Below the pieces are notes generated by a model. It saw nothing but the letters and a program-made list of their open reading frames with translations. It did no database searches and was not told the DNA's origin. Below are positions 1 to 13,881 of a stretch of 64,000 bases of DNA, one piece after another (position 1 is the stretch's first letter; the number at the start of each line of letters is the position of its first letter). Source of the stretch: Membranipora membranacea (Eukaryota > Bryozoa > Gymnolaemata > Cheilostomatida > Membraniporidae); NCBI GenBank assembly GCA_914767715.1, contig OU612075.1, positions 13,080,001 to 13,144,000 on the forward strand. The letters run 5' to 3'. A program made the position numbers and the translations under genes.

Positions 1-155
1 TAATTGCGCACTCAAAGTATTCAGCAGTTACATTTAGATGCATAGGTCCACAAACCAAATAACTCATAAACATGTTGGGTGACCAAAATTCAATGAGTGT
101 GACTTTATATGAGCACAATACAATACTTAACTGTATATCGTCATGGTTTTCTCAG

Positions 156-1276
156 GTTGAATGTACCAGGACCTGGTGCGTATGACCTCCGCTCCTCTGG
201 TAAGGTGGTTAGTGAGAGTGCTCCAGCTTATACATTTGGTTCTCGAGCTAGAGGCAGGAAGTCTGATAATGCCCCCGCACCAAACAACTATTCACTGCCT
301 CAGATCATCAGCCAGAAACACATCACTAGACAATCAGCCCCACAGTTCTCTATGGTGGGCAGAAGTAAAGTCGGAGGCTTCGACGAGGATCTCAAAAAGG
401 TATAATCTTCATATCTCCGCTTGAGTAAAACATGCTGTACGAAAACCTAGATTAATGTGAATGATTAGTAAGTCAATACAGTCCTTCATTTGAGATATAA
501 AAAATTATGATGAAATCCAAATGATGTATTGCACGACATCATTGGCCCTGTTTCTTCTCATTTAATGTAATCTTTAATTCAAGTACCTGTGACATATATA
601 TCACAACCATGAACATATAAATAAGTGTTTAAGGTCTCAAAATTGCTATGATTTCCTTTGTAGACCCCTGGACCATGTGCTTATAACTTAGCTGAAGGTA
701 CTAACTCATACAAACCTAAGGCAGCTCAGTACAGTATCAGCAGTAGAACTTACGCTCCCGGTGATGGGACAATAAAACCAGGACCTGGAGCTCATTCTGT
801 CGATAAAGTAAGTATATTATGTTACACAAGTTCAGTTGATGAAGTAAGTACAGTAGTCAATACGGTAATGTGTATAAAGTGGTAACAGATGGAAAAGAAA
901 ATATTATCAAGCCCTCGGGATTACATTATTTTTGGCTACGGAGCTGAGTGTATTTAGTCTGAGAATAGATGAAAAGTATCCTTCCTATCTACAAATCAAC
1001 AAAAGTTGTGTTTGAAGGTGATTTATTTTGGAAGTCCGTAGTTTGAGCAAGTCTTGATTTCTACATCCAGATCAGGTGTTGCTATGACCATTCAGAACAC
1101 GTTAAGTGAAACTGATGCAAACTGCACCATTTTCATTTTGTAAGATGCTATTATTATGTACTGCCTTTTGCTTTTAGTCTTTGGGTAGTGTAGTACCTCG
1201 TGAGCCAGCATATAGCTTTGGAATCAGACATAGTCAGTACTGTGCACCCATCGCTGATATGGCAGAAGAAGAATAA
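156..1276 (+). CDS. Sperm-tail PG-rich repeat protein, ODF3/CIMAP1-like (3' part)
   Basis: Three exons are visible: 156-399, 664-807 and 1178-1276 (stop TAA 1274-1276), all joined in phase 0; the 5' end lies left of the window. The protein carries STPGR-type repeats: VPGPGAYDL at the start of the first exon, TPGPCAYNL at the start of the second and KPGPGAHSVDK at its end. The last exon ends in PAYSFGIRHSQYCAP plus an acidic tail, which closely resembles the C-terminus of vertebrate ODF3. Family members are structural proteins of sperm tails and ciliary microtubules. Acceptor and donor signals are good at all exons (ctcag/gtataa, ttgtag/gtaagt, ttttag). It is convergent with the aldehyde dehydrogenase gene, whose stop is about 880 bp away. 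The exact ODF3 paralogue cannot be decided from this partial sequence. Confidence 0.85.
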
Positions 1277-2157
1277 AATAATAATAGAATCCGAGAAGAA
1301 AATACTGAGTACCAAAAGCCATCGACTCGTTATAATATGGAGTAACGGAATCAACAAACTAGAAAAATGGACTGATGCGAGCTAATTCCATCATTTTGCA
1401 AGAATTTTTGTTTATATTGGCACCGCTCTGGATTTTACCAGATGAACTGTTTGTTTTCTCAAGCTTTTCCACATTTATCCAGCTGAGAGGCTCCAACTAG
1501 ATGCTTAGGCACACTCTTCTGGACTCGCTCGTGTTGTGTGTTACCTGTTGCTGTGCAGTTTTCATGCTCAATTTCAAATTCACATTCACAATCCCTTGTT
1601 GGTTGTGCGGGAGTGATCGCTATTTTTGATAACAGTTTGTTTTTGTTTAATGCTTTTATTTTTGCTACCATATATCACTATTTATGATTTGCTCAATATT
1701 GATACTATTTATTCAATACTATTATAAAAATTACAAAAGTTATATAAAACAAAGGATAATATGACAATATTATAAAAACAAACGTATTATGATTGAGACT
1801 GAGCATTGGGATCGCTCATAGCAACCGTGGTTCACGACCACAAAATGTACAGCAGTATATTCAGTATGTTACTGCATAAATGCTGGATTTGGGGGTGTGA
1901 AAGATGTCAAGACCCAATGCGAAACAGTTATTTCACCATATCTAAGCACATTACGATAAATGACATACATTGTCTGGGCTTAGATAGCAACATTCAAAAG
2001 ATTTTGAAAAATGCGGTGGTCGATTCATCATATAATCGTAAACAATAGGCTCATACTTTCTCACTCAACTCCTATTTATGATTATATCATTTATTGATGA
2101 CATTATTCATCGTGCAGTAGTTGGCTTTGAACTGAGGGCTCTGCATTTTATCGTCAA

Positions 2158-5100
2158 TTATGAGTTCTTCTTCTGAACAGACATCATAACAGTCTTCATC
2201 TCACAATATTCTTTCAAAGCATCCTCTCCTCTAAAAAGGTCAAATTAGATAAATCAATGCATCTCTGAACAAAATGAGAGGTAACGCAAGAACCAGGAAT
2301 ATCGCCCAAGTCCCCTCACTACCACTATGTTTTATGGAACGTATCATCACACTTTGTATTCATAGTAATCTACCATCGGTGACAATGAGAAGGTGCATAT
2401 TGTCTGTTTGTGCACCTCAGTTCATTAGTCTGTATGACAAGTTATAATTCAGGTACCTTGATTTATAACGTTCAACCATCTAGGTTATTCCCGAGTGAGA
2501 CAATGAGCACGTTATTTCATCAAGAGCCTTATACACAATAGAAAAGTGACAACAATGTTAACAGCGATTAATCCCAGTAAAGTTTGACTTACAGTTCCTT
2601 TCCGAATCCAGACCCTTTAAAGCCTCCAAAAGGTGTCTGCACACTCATACTGTCCGCACAATTCACCCTGAAATACAAAAAATGAATACATATCAGTTAG
2701 TTATCACTCCGAACTAGGCTTAGTAAATTCAGTTCACCAACATATAATTCAGGCGCCCTGATAAATTTTAAAGTCTAGCTTGTATCAAGTATCAAGGTTT
2801 GCTCTGGGCATTAGTGGAATTTTGTTTACAATGAAACCTGAATAGTTCTTTCTTAGACGCCCTATTGAAACTCTGGATTAACAAAATCCAGAGCTTTCTA
2901 TGTTTTAAATTCTAAATAAAGCATGTAGGTCTCCCGGTGCAAGTGTTTTCCTAGTTGAACTATGAGCATTTTCCAACCAAAAGTGGTGTACTATACGCTC
3001 ACTTACCATGTGATGCCTCCTTTGAGATTATGAGCCATGTATGTGGCTGTAGCGATATCTTTACTGAACACTCCAGCAGCGAGGCCGTACTCAGTAGCGT
3101 TACATCTATCCAATACATCCTCTGTATCTGTGAACTTCAGTATACTCTGAACTGGTCCAAATATCTGATAAAAGTAAGTGCAGACAAGGCTGAGACAAAT
3201 TAGTGGGGACATCAGGTGCCAATTTTAAGGATGAATTATTAAGAAAACATACTATAGTGTTAGTTTAAATTACCCATCAAACTTACAATGTGTACATTAC
3301 AATGCTTTTGGCCACAATATCTGCACTGCGATACACAGAAAAGGCGGGTGCATCCTTGTATGTACACAAATTTTGTGTGAAAAAAGATTGTTGCCGCATA
3401 GGGATTTTATCAGCAACTCACCACTTGAATCACATGCAACTCATTTAACACAGCGTTAGCAAATTAGGGCACATGGCTGTTTGCTATGAACTACAATTTT
3501 TTCACCGAGGAATTCATTCGACTCAACAAGTATAAAGTATTGGTTCCCAGAAATGTTCTACCTATGCTGCAATGATACAATATTTATGGCGCTTTAACAC
3601 TTACCTCCTCTCTCGCTATCCTCATATCATCTGTAACATTGGAGAAGACTGTGGGTTTGACAAAGTAACCTTTACCAGGTAACCTCTCTCCTCCACACTC
3701 GAGCTTAGCTCCCTCTATCTTAGCGCTCTCTACAAACTCTAATACTTTGTTCATTTGGGCTTCACTTATCTATAAAGTAAATAAAAGAAATAGCAGTCAA
3801 AGCGAGTCATAGTGAATTACATTTAACATAGATATCTGGATTCTCCACCCTCAGAAAATGGTACATTCTTGGGTTTTGGTGACATGATGTGAACTGGCTA
3901 TGCTTCATTAAATTGAACTAGACATGATTCCATGAAGTTTTATTACATTCTACAGCAGATAATAGGCAAAAGGATAAACTTTCATAAATTGGTCATGAAA
4001 TAGGTCTTATTTTCTACTTGGGGATAATAAGATATTTACCTCACTTCGCTAAATATCCACTTGCCACACTGATCAAGTGACTCATGTGTCTCCTTGATAG
4101 AAAGAGTATGAATAACTTGAGGTAGCCTAATATAAGTGTATTGTGTAACAGACAGAGTATAATTTAGGATGGCTACACATAAGGTGGTGGACAATGTAAG
4201 CGATGTATGCAAACATACCATAGAACCATTGTCACTGTCTTCCTTCCATGGATCTCCTGTTATTCTGTTCTCAGCACATGCCTTAGCTTTACTAACAAAC
4301 TCATCATAAACATCAGCGTGTACGAAATTCCTCGAGCCGGCGCAACAGTTCTGTCCACAGTTGGCCATTATAGCTCCATGGCAGTACAACGCTGCCGCAT
4401 CCACTGATAATACGCCAAAAATGTTTTAAAACATGTCGGCTGGTGAGCCATCTCATAATACATATTACTATGTCCACGAGCAAATCGTATGCTTCAGTAC
4501 ATTAAATTTCAGTTCATGTCTAGTAGATAACAAATGAAACGTAGTTTCCATGGAGAGCAGTGGACATGAACAATATGAATAGTTTGTTCTACTCAACTAA
4601 AAACATTGAAAGGAAAACTGAGAGAAGACAACATAAAGATGTAAGGACTACTCACAGTCAGCGTCAGGGAAGACCACTATGGGACTTTTACCTCCCAGCT
4701 CCATAGTTAGCTTCTTAAGATTACCAGCTGCCATCGTCATTATCCTCTGTCCTGTCTACAATTTATTCACATCAGACGAAAATTAAATTAAAACCGACAG
4801 TATGAAATACCAAGTTGTATAATTTCGAGTTATCCCCTCTTTGACATTAAACAAGCAACTCCAAGTTTTACAGAAATTGTTTGACAAATAGTTTGTAAAG
4901 TAAGATCAATGTGAGGGAATTCATTGGTAAAATTCAAAGTGAAGAGAATTTCTGCAAATATATAAGAAAGCAGCAGCATGCTGACAGATTACATTTGCTT
5001 CCTTCACTTCTATAAGCCAATTATTTCAGTCCTAATACTGAATGTAAAGACCACTACTTTATTATGGAAACCAAAACTTCACAGTAGATATGGAGAGTTT

Positions 5101-8100
5101 TGCTACCATAACATCTTCAAATTCTTAAATTAGATAATTGCCCACCTGAGTTGAGCCAGTAAATGATATCTTCCTGACGTCATTATGAGAAGCTAGTGCT
5201 GCTCCAGCAGTAGGTCCGTAACCAGGTAGTATGTTCAATACACCCGCAGGTAAACCTGCCTATAAAATATAAGAGCGATATCTAACAGATATCATAAATT
5301 GGGACTTAAGAGGAACTTTGTAGGAATACGGAATCCTTATTGCATGGGAATGAATGTTCATATTGACATTCAACTGATAATACCATATGCCAAACATAAA
5401 GACACTAGTTGAAAGACAGAAAAAAACTTTAATATGATTACAGCAACTGTCATCCGCTGAGTTCTTTTGCTTGGCAAATTTTATCAAGGGATATCAGCAC
5501 AACCAACAACGCAACCAACCAATCTGCCACTAAACACAGCCACAAAATAAATCATTTACACACAAAACAATGCAGTGATTAAATTAATGAAGATAACCAA
5601 AATCAAACCTCTCCAAAGCTCAACCTGCCGTTTTCCATCCATTCTGTTTCTCAACTATTAACACATAGATCAGTGTCAAACTCAGCATTCATTAAATTAT
5701 AACCCAACTAGACCACCTAAAGTTGGTTTACATTTGCTTTTATAGTTCATATTACAAAGAAAACTGCGAAAATATCACGTAAATAGTGTTGTACCTCTGC
5801 GAATAGAGCTGCTGTATGCAGAGCAGTGAGTGGTGTCAGCTCAGATGGTTTAACTAGGCATGTATTTCCACTCGCTAGAGCTGGTCCTACTTTCCATGAG
5901 AAAAGTGATATCGGGTAATTCCACTGCAGAGGAAAGGAATCCATATGACAAGTGGCTATCACTCACTATACATCAAACATTATTAACACTGTGCAGATGT
6001 CAACCAAGCAAATCTGAGATGAAAAAATCTAAGTTGGTATGATACTACATTCAAATAATTTTGCAATATGATAGTGACATGTTTATGCTACACATTCTGA
6101 CCAGATATCATATTATAAAAAAGCTGGTATTACATTTTGAAGGCTGCTATATAGTAACCATAGTATCACATAGTTTCCAAGTATGTATGAGTAAACTCAC
6201 TGGTATAATTTGACCGCAAACTCCAATAGGCTCTGGTTTAGTGTACGCAAAAAACTGTCCATCTACAAGAAGAGATAACTCAAATGAAAATCGGTTCATC
6301 AAAAACATGTAACATTCAGTTTTGATCACAATATCTAGCTTTTATAAGATAATATGAAAACAGGCAACAATGACAAGCGTTTTCAGTATAATATTGAGCA
6401 TGGTTACATCATGCATGTATATCACTTATGTCAACCACTGAGAGGTGCTTCGATGTATTTAGCTGATACATTGAATTTGCACATCATAATAGTATAATTT
6501 TTGATAATAGTACTTGTACTAAATTGACACATTGGCATATTGCAGGAGCATCCAGACATTAAGTGGTGATGTCTGTGGGATTGTCATTAAATGATTCTCA
6601 TTTTATCAGGAAAACAAATTTGTAACTTTTCATTGAATCTTGATTTGTCATAATAGACATCATAGCTAGTTAGGCGTTGAACGACTGATTGAACGACTGA
6701 TTGAACGACTGATTGAACGACTGATTGAACGACTGTTTGAACGACTGATTGAACGACTGATTGAACGACTGATTGAACGGGTGATTTGAGAAAATCTTCA
6801 ATATTACCTGGTGCGATAGTTTTACCGCCGATCTTATCAGCCAGACCACCGTAGTATTTATACACATCAATAGCATGCTCTACATCTGCATAGGAATCAT
6901 GATATGGTTTACCTCCGTCCAAAGTTTCTAGACTCTGTATAATCATATATTTCAAATAACAGGTATTGTGCGGACAGGTGAAACATGTGAAGAGCAAAAC
7001 AGCGTTATCTACTTTATCAGGATAATAGTCATAAGATATTAGATGTAATCTATATTCCAATCTAACCTAGCAACAAAATAAGACAGTAGATATCACAATT
7101 CTCTTATTCAATTCACATAAAGTTAATCTTTCATGACCTCTTCACCTCTGTGCTGATTTGCGTCATGGCATGACGATAGAGATATATAGCCTTGTCATGC
7201 AGCCACCAATAAGCCGTAGCCGCGTGACAAGGCTAAGGGATATAGACTTATATGTATTATCAGCTTACAGCTAAATAAGAGATATCCCTCTGCATGAGCT
7301 CGGCAGCTTTAACCATCAGTTTACCTCTAGACGAGGCGTCCATACTTCTCCATTTAGAGTTACGTTTGAAGGCATCAGTGGCTGCTTTAACAGCGCTGTC
7401 CACATCGGCCTGTAAAACAGCTAGTCATAATGTATCAATAGTAACTATCTGAATGATTATATAACATGAGATGTTTCTTTTCACAAGTATCATATATATA
7501 TATATATAGGCTCAATCACATAACAGAGATTTTTTATTTTGTTCCGATGAAATCAATGGGTCAAATCATGTGTGTCTACGACTGGGATTTGATGGTAAAC
7601 TAAAACTGACACAGTCCCTGCTCAAGCAAATTGTCAAGCCAATTTGATCTAGAATCTAGCCTACGCATTGCCTTATGCAATCAATAATTATACAAATGAA
7701 AATTTCATACTATAACCTAAACTGGTAGGTGGGGGAGGGAGGGAGGGAGTATGGCATGTGTCTGCCTTACCGAGTCAGCTTCAGCTACTTGACATATCTC
7801 CTCTTCTGTGGCCGGGTTGTAAGTCGGGAATGTTTTGCCGCTCTGAGCATCTTGGAACACATTGTTGATGAACAACTGCAAATAACGAAGATCAAAATAT
7901 TATATTGATATTCCAATTCAGCCTTCAATCTACCATCATAATCATCAGTATGCAAATATTTTAGCTAGTAATTAGGATGGATTTTCAAGAAATGGCAATA
8001 ACAAACTTTTAACTCTGGAGATTGTTCGAATCTGAAAATTATCGAGCCGAACAAATCCTTTGACCACCAGCCTAGGTCTTGACAAGACAGGCTACCACAG

Positions 8101-8879
8101 GTTCAACTTATAGGCTCACAAGGACGTGACCTGTGGGTGTGATTGTCCATATAGGTACCATGAATTTAATGACTTTCTAAGTACAATTTCACCCTACGGC
8201 ATATATCTATAATAGTGTCATGTGTCATGACACATGCTGTGCCAAGAGGCTCAGCTCAGTATCACCAACCTACACAATGAGAGAGTGCAGGTGATAGGTA
8301 ACACTGTAGACAGCTATGGAAGGAACACCGTGCACCCTTGGTATGTAGCCCTTATGAGGGTCGATATGCATGATTATTGTATGGAAAAAAGGGTAAGATT
8401 AGTTCGACAATCAATCAACATACAATTTACATAGGAAAGGATGCAGGTCTGCTGTGTGCAAAACCAGTGTTTGTGGAAAGGCTAGATCGCCTCCATACAC
8501 CCTGCATACACCATGAGAAAATGACCAGGGGTGTGGGGGCAGTGCAACATTGCAATGCTATGAGACCCTGTGGTTTTGCAGTACACCTAATTTGGACTAA
8601 GTACTGTACTACATTACACCAAGGAGTCAGCTAACTCCTTGACTACACTCATTAATAAATTAAACAAACACTGCATTTCAATGTGAAACTGGCAGTTGAG
8701 CCTTATAAGCCTCATCATGGATTGCAATAATAACTCCCTCATGGATAGGAATGAAGAAAAACTAGCTCAATTGATTGAACCAATGAACTAATGAACTAAT
8801 AACCAATGAACTAAACCTTCATTGATTGAACACCCACCTGCACATGTTTGGGCTTCACATTGGGATCTGCAGATGACAT
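2158..8879 (-). CDS. Aldehyde dehydrogenase, ALDH1 class, complete 13-exon gene
   Basis: Exons (minus strand order): 8838-8879, 7771-7875, 7269-7409, 6808-6934, 6201-6262, 5795-5923, 5146-5259, 4656-4755, 4219-4403, 3605-3769, 3007-3164, 2593-2667, 2158-2230. They sum to 1476 nt, 491 aa plus stop, with every phase consistent; cytosolic ALDH1 enzymes are about 500 aa. Visible landmarks are [12 protein letters not shown]-like text near the N-terminus (here [12 protein letters not shown]), the FTGSTQ cofactor loop, MELGGKSP with general-base Glu259, and GQNCCAGSR with the catalytic Cys at 293. The Glu-Cys spacing of 34 equals E268/C302 of mammalian ALDH2. KPTVF, IFGPVQ and [12 protein letters not shown] follow. 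No mitochondrial presequence is seen, so a cytosolic NAD-dependent aldehyde (possibly retinal) dehydrogenase is likely. At the exon 9/10 join (DNGSM/ISEAQ) about two residues are missing compared with ALDH2. Confidence 0.93.
6676..6780. repeat. 12-bp minisatellite in ALDH intron 4
   Basis: About eight head-to-tail copies of ttgaacgactga, with one a/t variant. They lie about 30 bp downstream of the exon 4 splice donor (minus strand) of the aldehyde dehydrogenase gene. Confidence 0.9.
7727..7750 (+). other. G-run tract in ALDH intron 2
   Basis: A tract of ggg-a repeats (ggtgggggagggagggaggg) lies about 20 bp beyond the exon 2 donor on the opposite strand. The pattern of four or more G-triplets separated by single bases could form a G-quadruplex; no function is shown. 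Confidence 0.45.
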
Positions 8880-9361
8880 GGTGCAAGAGATATTGAAGAA
8901 CCTGACTGCTGAATATTGTGTTTTGGAAAAACTGCTCCCACAGAGTCTCAGCAACCTTGCAGAAATGCAAATACTCATTGATGATGCAGAGGAATAACCC
9001 TATAAACAAATTACCTGGATAAAGAAAAATAGCTCTGGATATCTACTTATCAGAAAAAGGTCAAAGGTCTTTCTGTAACACCCCTATTTATGTGTTGAGT
9101 TCAAAGAATCACACCAGGTTAAGGAATAGTCTAGCGAACAAAATAAGTTCATTATAAACATCTTTATCCAATCAGAGATAGGCTGATTGTTTTATGTCCA
9201 ATCAGACTCCTTGAAAATCCCTCATTAAGTTAAATGACTTGGTTTCTCATGTTTATACAACATAAAAATTTTGTAAGCAGGAAATTTTGGCAGTAGGTGG
9301 TCGGAGAAGAGAACAAGCCAACATACTCATTATATACTCTCTTACAACCCTTAACTACAGC
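8880..9361. promoter_or_regulatory. Shared divergent promoter region, ALDH and DHRS12
   Basis: This gap of 482 bp separates the ALDH start codon (minus) from the DHRS12 start codon (plus). Both 5' UTRs and both promoters must therefore lie here unless there are further non-coding 5' exons. I see no clear TATA box or named motif. Confidence 0.5.
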
Positions 9362-12300
9362 ATGAGTTTCTTCAGGTCAACAGTATGGTTCTTAAAAGGC
9401 TTGAAAGAGTATACCAAGTGAGTTTTGGCTTTTGAAAGTCATCAATGATTAAGATTGAACAAAGAAATTCAGCAGTGTGTGTTCCTTCTTTTTGACTGGT
9501 TGTATATTGGGTTTTCTTTCAATCTATCAATATCCAATTGTTGTCGCACACTAGTGGGCAATTTTTGGTTTCAGCTATCTTTTTGCAATATGCCAAATGA
9601 ATTTTGAATAATTTTATACCCATATATGTGGGTATGGATGAAGTAGTCAATGTGAACAACTTGACCAATTCAGTCATCATAGTTTGGTATGTTTTCTCAC
9701 AACCTCTTGTTGTGTTAAAGATGTGCCTGGCAAATAGCCATCCGGTTGTCCGTGTGGCTTCCGGTGGGTGCCAAATTGGGATCTGGATGGGTTCTTAGCG
9801 CAGCACCTCTCACCTTTGTCGACTAGTCTCCAATCCATATAGCCTATTACCATGAAAGATATAGAAAACAGTTTAAGACTACGGATTTTGTCATAATTAC
9901 TGATGTGAATCAAATTCATATTGATTCCGTTGTTTCCCATATAACATAGCAAACCCGACTGGTCTCAGTATTTTAATAAATAAACATTTCGTTGCTGTGT
10001 ACTGAGGTCTATGTGCTAGGTACAGTGCCAACTGTCGAGGCATACGTGTCTGCGTCAGCATTGGTCTATGAATATTCATCTTGTCCTAGGTCCTCAATTG
10101 TGTAAACCCTCTGGCTCTTCTTAGTTTGAAATATCTCGGCTTTGCTGCAGAGATAGCCTTAGTCTCAAAACTATTGAGCAGTCTGAACGACATATATATT
10201 TGTATCTTGTGAATTATTTGTAGGAGCGGTTATGAGTCTGCTGCTAAGAATTTCAAACCAGGCGATTTAAAAGACATTGATGCAAAGGGATGTAATTATG
10301 TGATTACTGGGGCTAACAGCGGTAAGTGCTAGCTATCAGACTGGTCTGTCTATGTGTGCAAAAGCTGTTGATGCTATTTTTTTGGATAATAACATAGATA
10401 ATGGATGATTATAAGCCTGTTCAGCAGACGTTAATGGGACTAGCTAGGGTGATATCTTCTCAATATTGACAAAATTGAAATGACCAAGATTGGTATGAAA
10501 TACATTTATATAATAATATTACAGGTATAGGTAAGATAGTGGCGATGGAGGTGGCAGAGAGGGGCGGTACTGTACACCTGGTGTGTAGAAACAAACAGAG
10601 AGGTGAAGCTGCAGTCCAAGAAATACAGCAGAACACCAACAATCAGGTAAAATATCACAAGCAATGATCAGGACATTGTAATACTTTTCATCTCCGAACT
10701 CTAAGGTTCAAGAACTTGAATCATAATTTTCAGGCGTTGGATGACATAAAATCGCCAAAAAGGTCATAACATCAGCTATATGTCAATGATATCTTTACTC
10801 ACAATTTATTTCACAGTCAGTATTTCTCCATGTGGTGGATCTCTCTAAACCTGTAGATGTCCTCAAGTTTGCTGCCAAGTTCAACGAAGAGCAGGAGAAG
10901 CTCGATGTGCTGGTGAGAAATAAGATCTCTCAAATATTATAAACATGAGCGCACTGAGCCCACTAAGACGGTTTTTGTGCGTCGGTGCCTCTACACTCCA
11001 ATGGGGCGTTATAGAAATAATATTATTATATGATTATGAATTCATAGATCAATTCTAAAATGGTTCAACAGTTTGGCTGTTTGTGAAGAAACTCCACATT
11101 CATACAAGTCTCAGTAAACAACCATCTAAAACCCTGCACACTGACATTGAGATTAAGCCTAGGGCGTGAACCCATCCCTAGACTGCCCTCACAGTCTGTT
11201 AATTCGAAGATATTAGCTGATAACCCAAAATTTGCAACAAACTGTGAGGCAGCCTAACCCACCCTAAACTACAGAATCCAACGTCAGGTGATCTAATTAC
11301 CTTGACGATATTTATGATAAATTTTATACTATTTTTTATTTATTTTGATACCCCTTCTAATAGGTATATTTATATTTTGGTGGAGTCTTCTAGAGAGCTT
11401 AATATCAAACATCATTAATGACACATCACTATATTTGATTGCATCATTCCACTAAATCTAGACCACCAGCTCTTTATGACTTAGACTTTGATTACTTGCA
11501 GGTTAACAATGCTGGTTGTATGGTAAGTGGTAAGAATATGGACAGTTTAGGATTTGAGACAAACTTTGCCTGTAACTCCCTAGCTGTACATATACTCACT
11601 GAGAAGCTGATACCTCTACTCAGAAAATCTACTGACCCTAGAGTGGTGAGTACTGTGAAGTGTATGTGAAGTAGGATATCATATGGGTCATAATGGGTTT
11701 TAAAATCACATTGATCGCACCTATCTAGGTTATGTGTGATCACCCTGTGTTATACATTATTGAGAGTTGGTCAGAGTGCCTGCCTTGCAGCATCCGATTG
11801 TTTGAATCCCTTGACACATATCCATCTGCTTTTTTGGCGCCATAGTCATACTCTTACTAAAATACCTGCAAAAACGTGAACGTGCTCCATATAGATTGTT
11901 AGATTGTTGATTGTCCAACTGTCTTCTTTGTGTTGTTACACCATCTAAGACTGAATTTGAACACAAATCTGTTTACAGGTAAATGTGTCATCAGGTGGAA
12001 TGTTAACAGAAAAGCTGAACTTGTCTGACCTCCAAAGTATAGGAGGTAGAAACTTTGATGCCACTGCTGCCTACGCACAGCAGAAGCGACAGCAGGTCAT
12101 CATGACTGAGATGTGTGCAGAGAAATACCCTGATATCAAGTTCAGCTCGATGCATCCGGGCTGGGCTGACACACCTGGTAAGATTATATCTCAATGTCTT
12201 GTCCATCCTGTAAACAGATATTTAGCTGGATAAATTGTCGCTTCCTTGATCCTTTATTAGGATGTATAGCAACACCAGATATTAGTAAATTGGGAAGAAA

Positions 12301-12979
12301 GTCAAGGAAAGTTTCAGTGCATTATATAGAATTTAGGACTCCCACAACCAGTAGTTCACTCACAACAACGTGCACATCCCACAGAACACCCTGTTCGATC
12401 TCTTGTTTGTGTATGTTACAGCTGTTTCTGAATCGCTGCCGTCTTTTCATGCTAAGATGCAGGGCAGACTGAGATCGCCTGCACAAGGTGCTGATACTGC
12501 AGTGTGGTTAACTCTATCTCCTGCAGCTAAACTCATTCAGAGTGGGGGCTTCTTCCAAGGTAAGACTCAAAATTCTACTGATATTGGCTATCTACGATGA
12601 CTTCTATCATTACTTAGATTACAGTCATTGACTGGCCATATGTAAGTGTCATTTTTATGCTTGTTCCTTGATTTTAAATGCATTTTGTTGATCAAAGATT
12701 GTTGTGGGTTGAGATTCTTTGGTTTTCAGAATAATCGCTTCTTTATTTGCTATACTTCAGGATTATCTTCTTATGTTCAAGGAGAGCACAACTCTCATAA
12801 AAATATGAGGTGTCATTTCCTACGGCTTTCTATTACGTTTTGTAGATAGAGTAGCTGTTGCGACACACCTGCCATTAGCATGGTCAAAGTCATCTCGAGC
12901 AGACCATGAGGCACTTATGAGTGAACTCAATGAGATGTTAACTAAAGTACAGCAAGCTTCAGAAAACCAGCAGAGCTGA
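9362..12979 (+). CDS. DHRS12: Short-chain dehydrogenase/reductase, DHRS12-like, complete
   Basis: Eight exons: 9362-9417, 10224-10321, 10525-10646, 10817-10912, 11502-11645, 11979-12177, 12422-12559, 12846-12979. They total 987 nt, 328 aa plus stop, with all phases continuous; human DHRS12 is of similar length. The N-terminus MSFFRSTVWFLKGLKEYTK followed by SGYESA is characteristic of DHRS12. SDR hallmarks are present: nucleotide-binding TGANSGIG (47-54), VNNAG (125-129), the NVSSGG strand with catalytic Ser, and the active-site YAQQK (Tyr204, Lys208). HPGWADTPAVSESLP follows. These enzymes use NAD(P)(H) on carbonyl or alcohol substrates; the DHRS12 substrate is not well defined. An AATAAA lies at about 13158. 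It is divergently paired with the aldehyde dehydrogenase, so the two could be co-expressed (inference). Confidence 0.93.
11765..11815 (+). repeat. Possible tRNA-derived SINE head
   Basis: In DHRS12 intron 5, ttggtcagagtgc resembles a polymerase III box A, and gtttgaatccc about 35 bp downstream resembles box B. No cloverleaf can be completed, so this looks like a SINE head rather than a tRNA gene. Confidence 0.35.
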
Positions 12980-13881
12980 GATGTGATGAGAAACCCCAAA
13001 CTCAGGTTTGTTGTTGCAGACGATAATTTTCAAAGTGCTTTTTTTAATCCCTGAAGCGAAGCCGATAGCTTTACACTGACGTGACTCTACAACGCTGTGA
13101 TCAAGTCCAACTGGAATTGCAATAATGTTGATCTAAATGTAAATTGGTTTTATCATCAATAAAGAAAATTTATCCAGGCTGTTTCTCCCTTTATTTGGTT
13201 TTTCTAGACTCCCGCTCCATCAATAGACCATGTTATCATACACCTTTTTCGCTGTGAAATGAATTATATTGCTAGCTATAGTTATCTTTTTTAGCCGTGT
13301 AGGGTGAATATGTATTTTTGCGCAAGGAAGCAACTTCTGGAATGCCAGAATTGATGACATTCCAGAGTTTCTTGATTCTAACTGATTTTTCTTTGCTGAT
13401 TCTATCTTCCCATTCACCGAAATGTATAACAATGCCAAAACACATGTTTAAACAGTTCAATCTCTCATTTTACACATGTGATAATTTTGATAATTTTTAT
13501 GTATTTTAATATTGTACTATGGGTATCAAAATAATCTTTGTCTATATACATTGGTGCACAGTTCCTGGAAAAAATTTTCACAATAAAATACATACTGGAT
13601 GGCAATAAGGTTTTTACGGCAGTCCCAAGTAATCAAACTCAGTATCAGATGTGTGATAGGTATTGTGTAGGTGATTGAGTATGGTACTAGTATACCATAC
13701 TCAAGAATTTTTCTTCTTTGCCTTCTACTCGATATTAGAGGCCAGTTTTGGACATAATATTATATCTTATATAAAAATGTTCTTAAATCCTCTTTTGCTA
13801 GTAGTGTGATATCTTTCTTCAATTATTGCTGTATTTGTCTACTGAAAGAAGCCAAAACAATGGCTTTGTTTGTCATTCCCA

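Noticed and set aside
9700-9830. GC-richer segment between the two first exons of DHRS12
   Set aside because: It looks like a repeat fragment, but I found no second copy or promoter boxes in the window.
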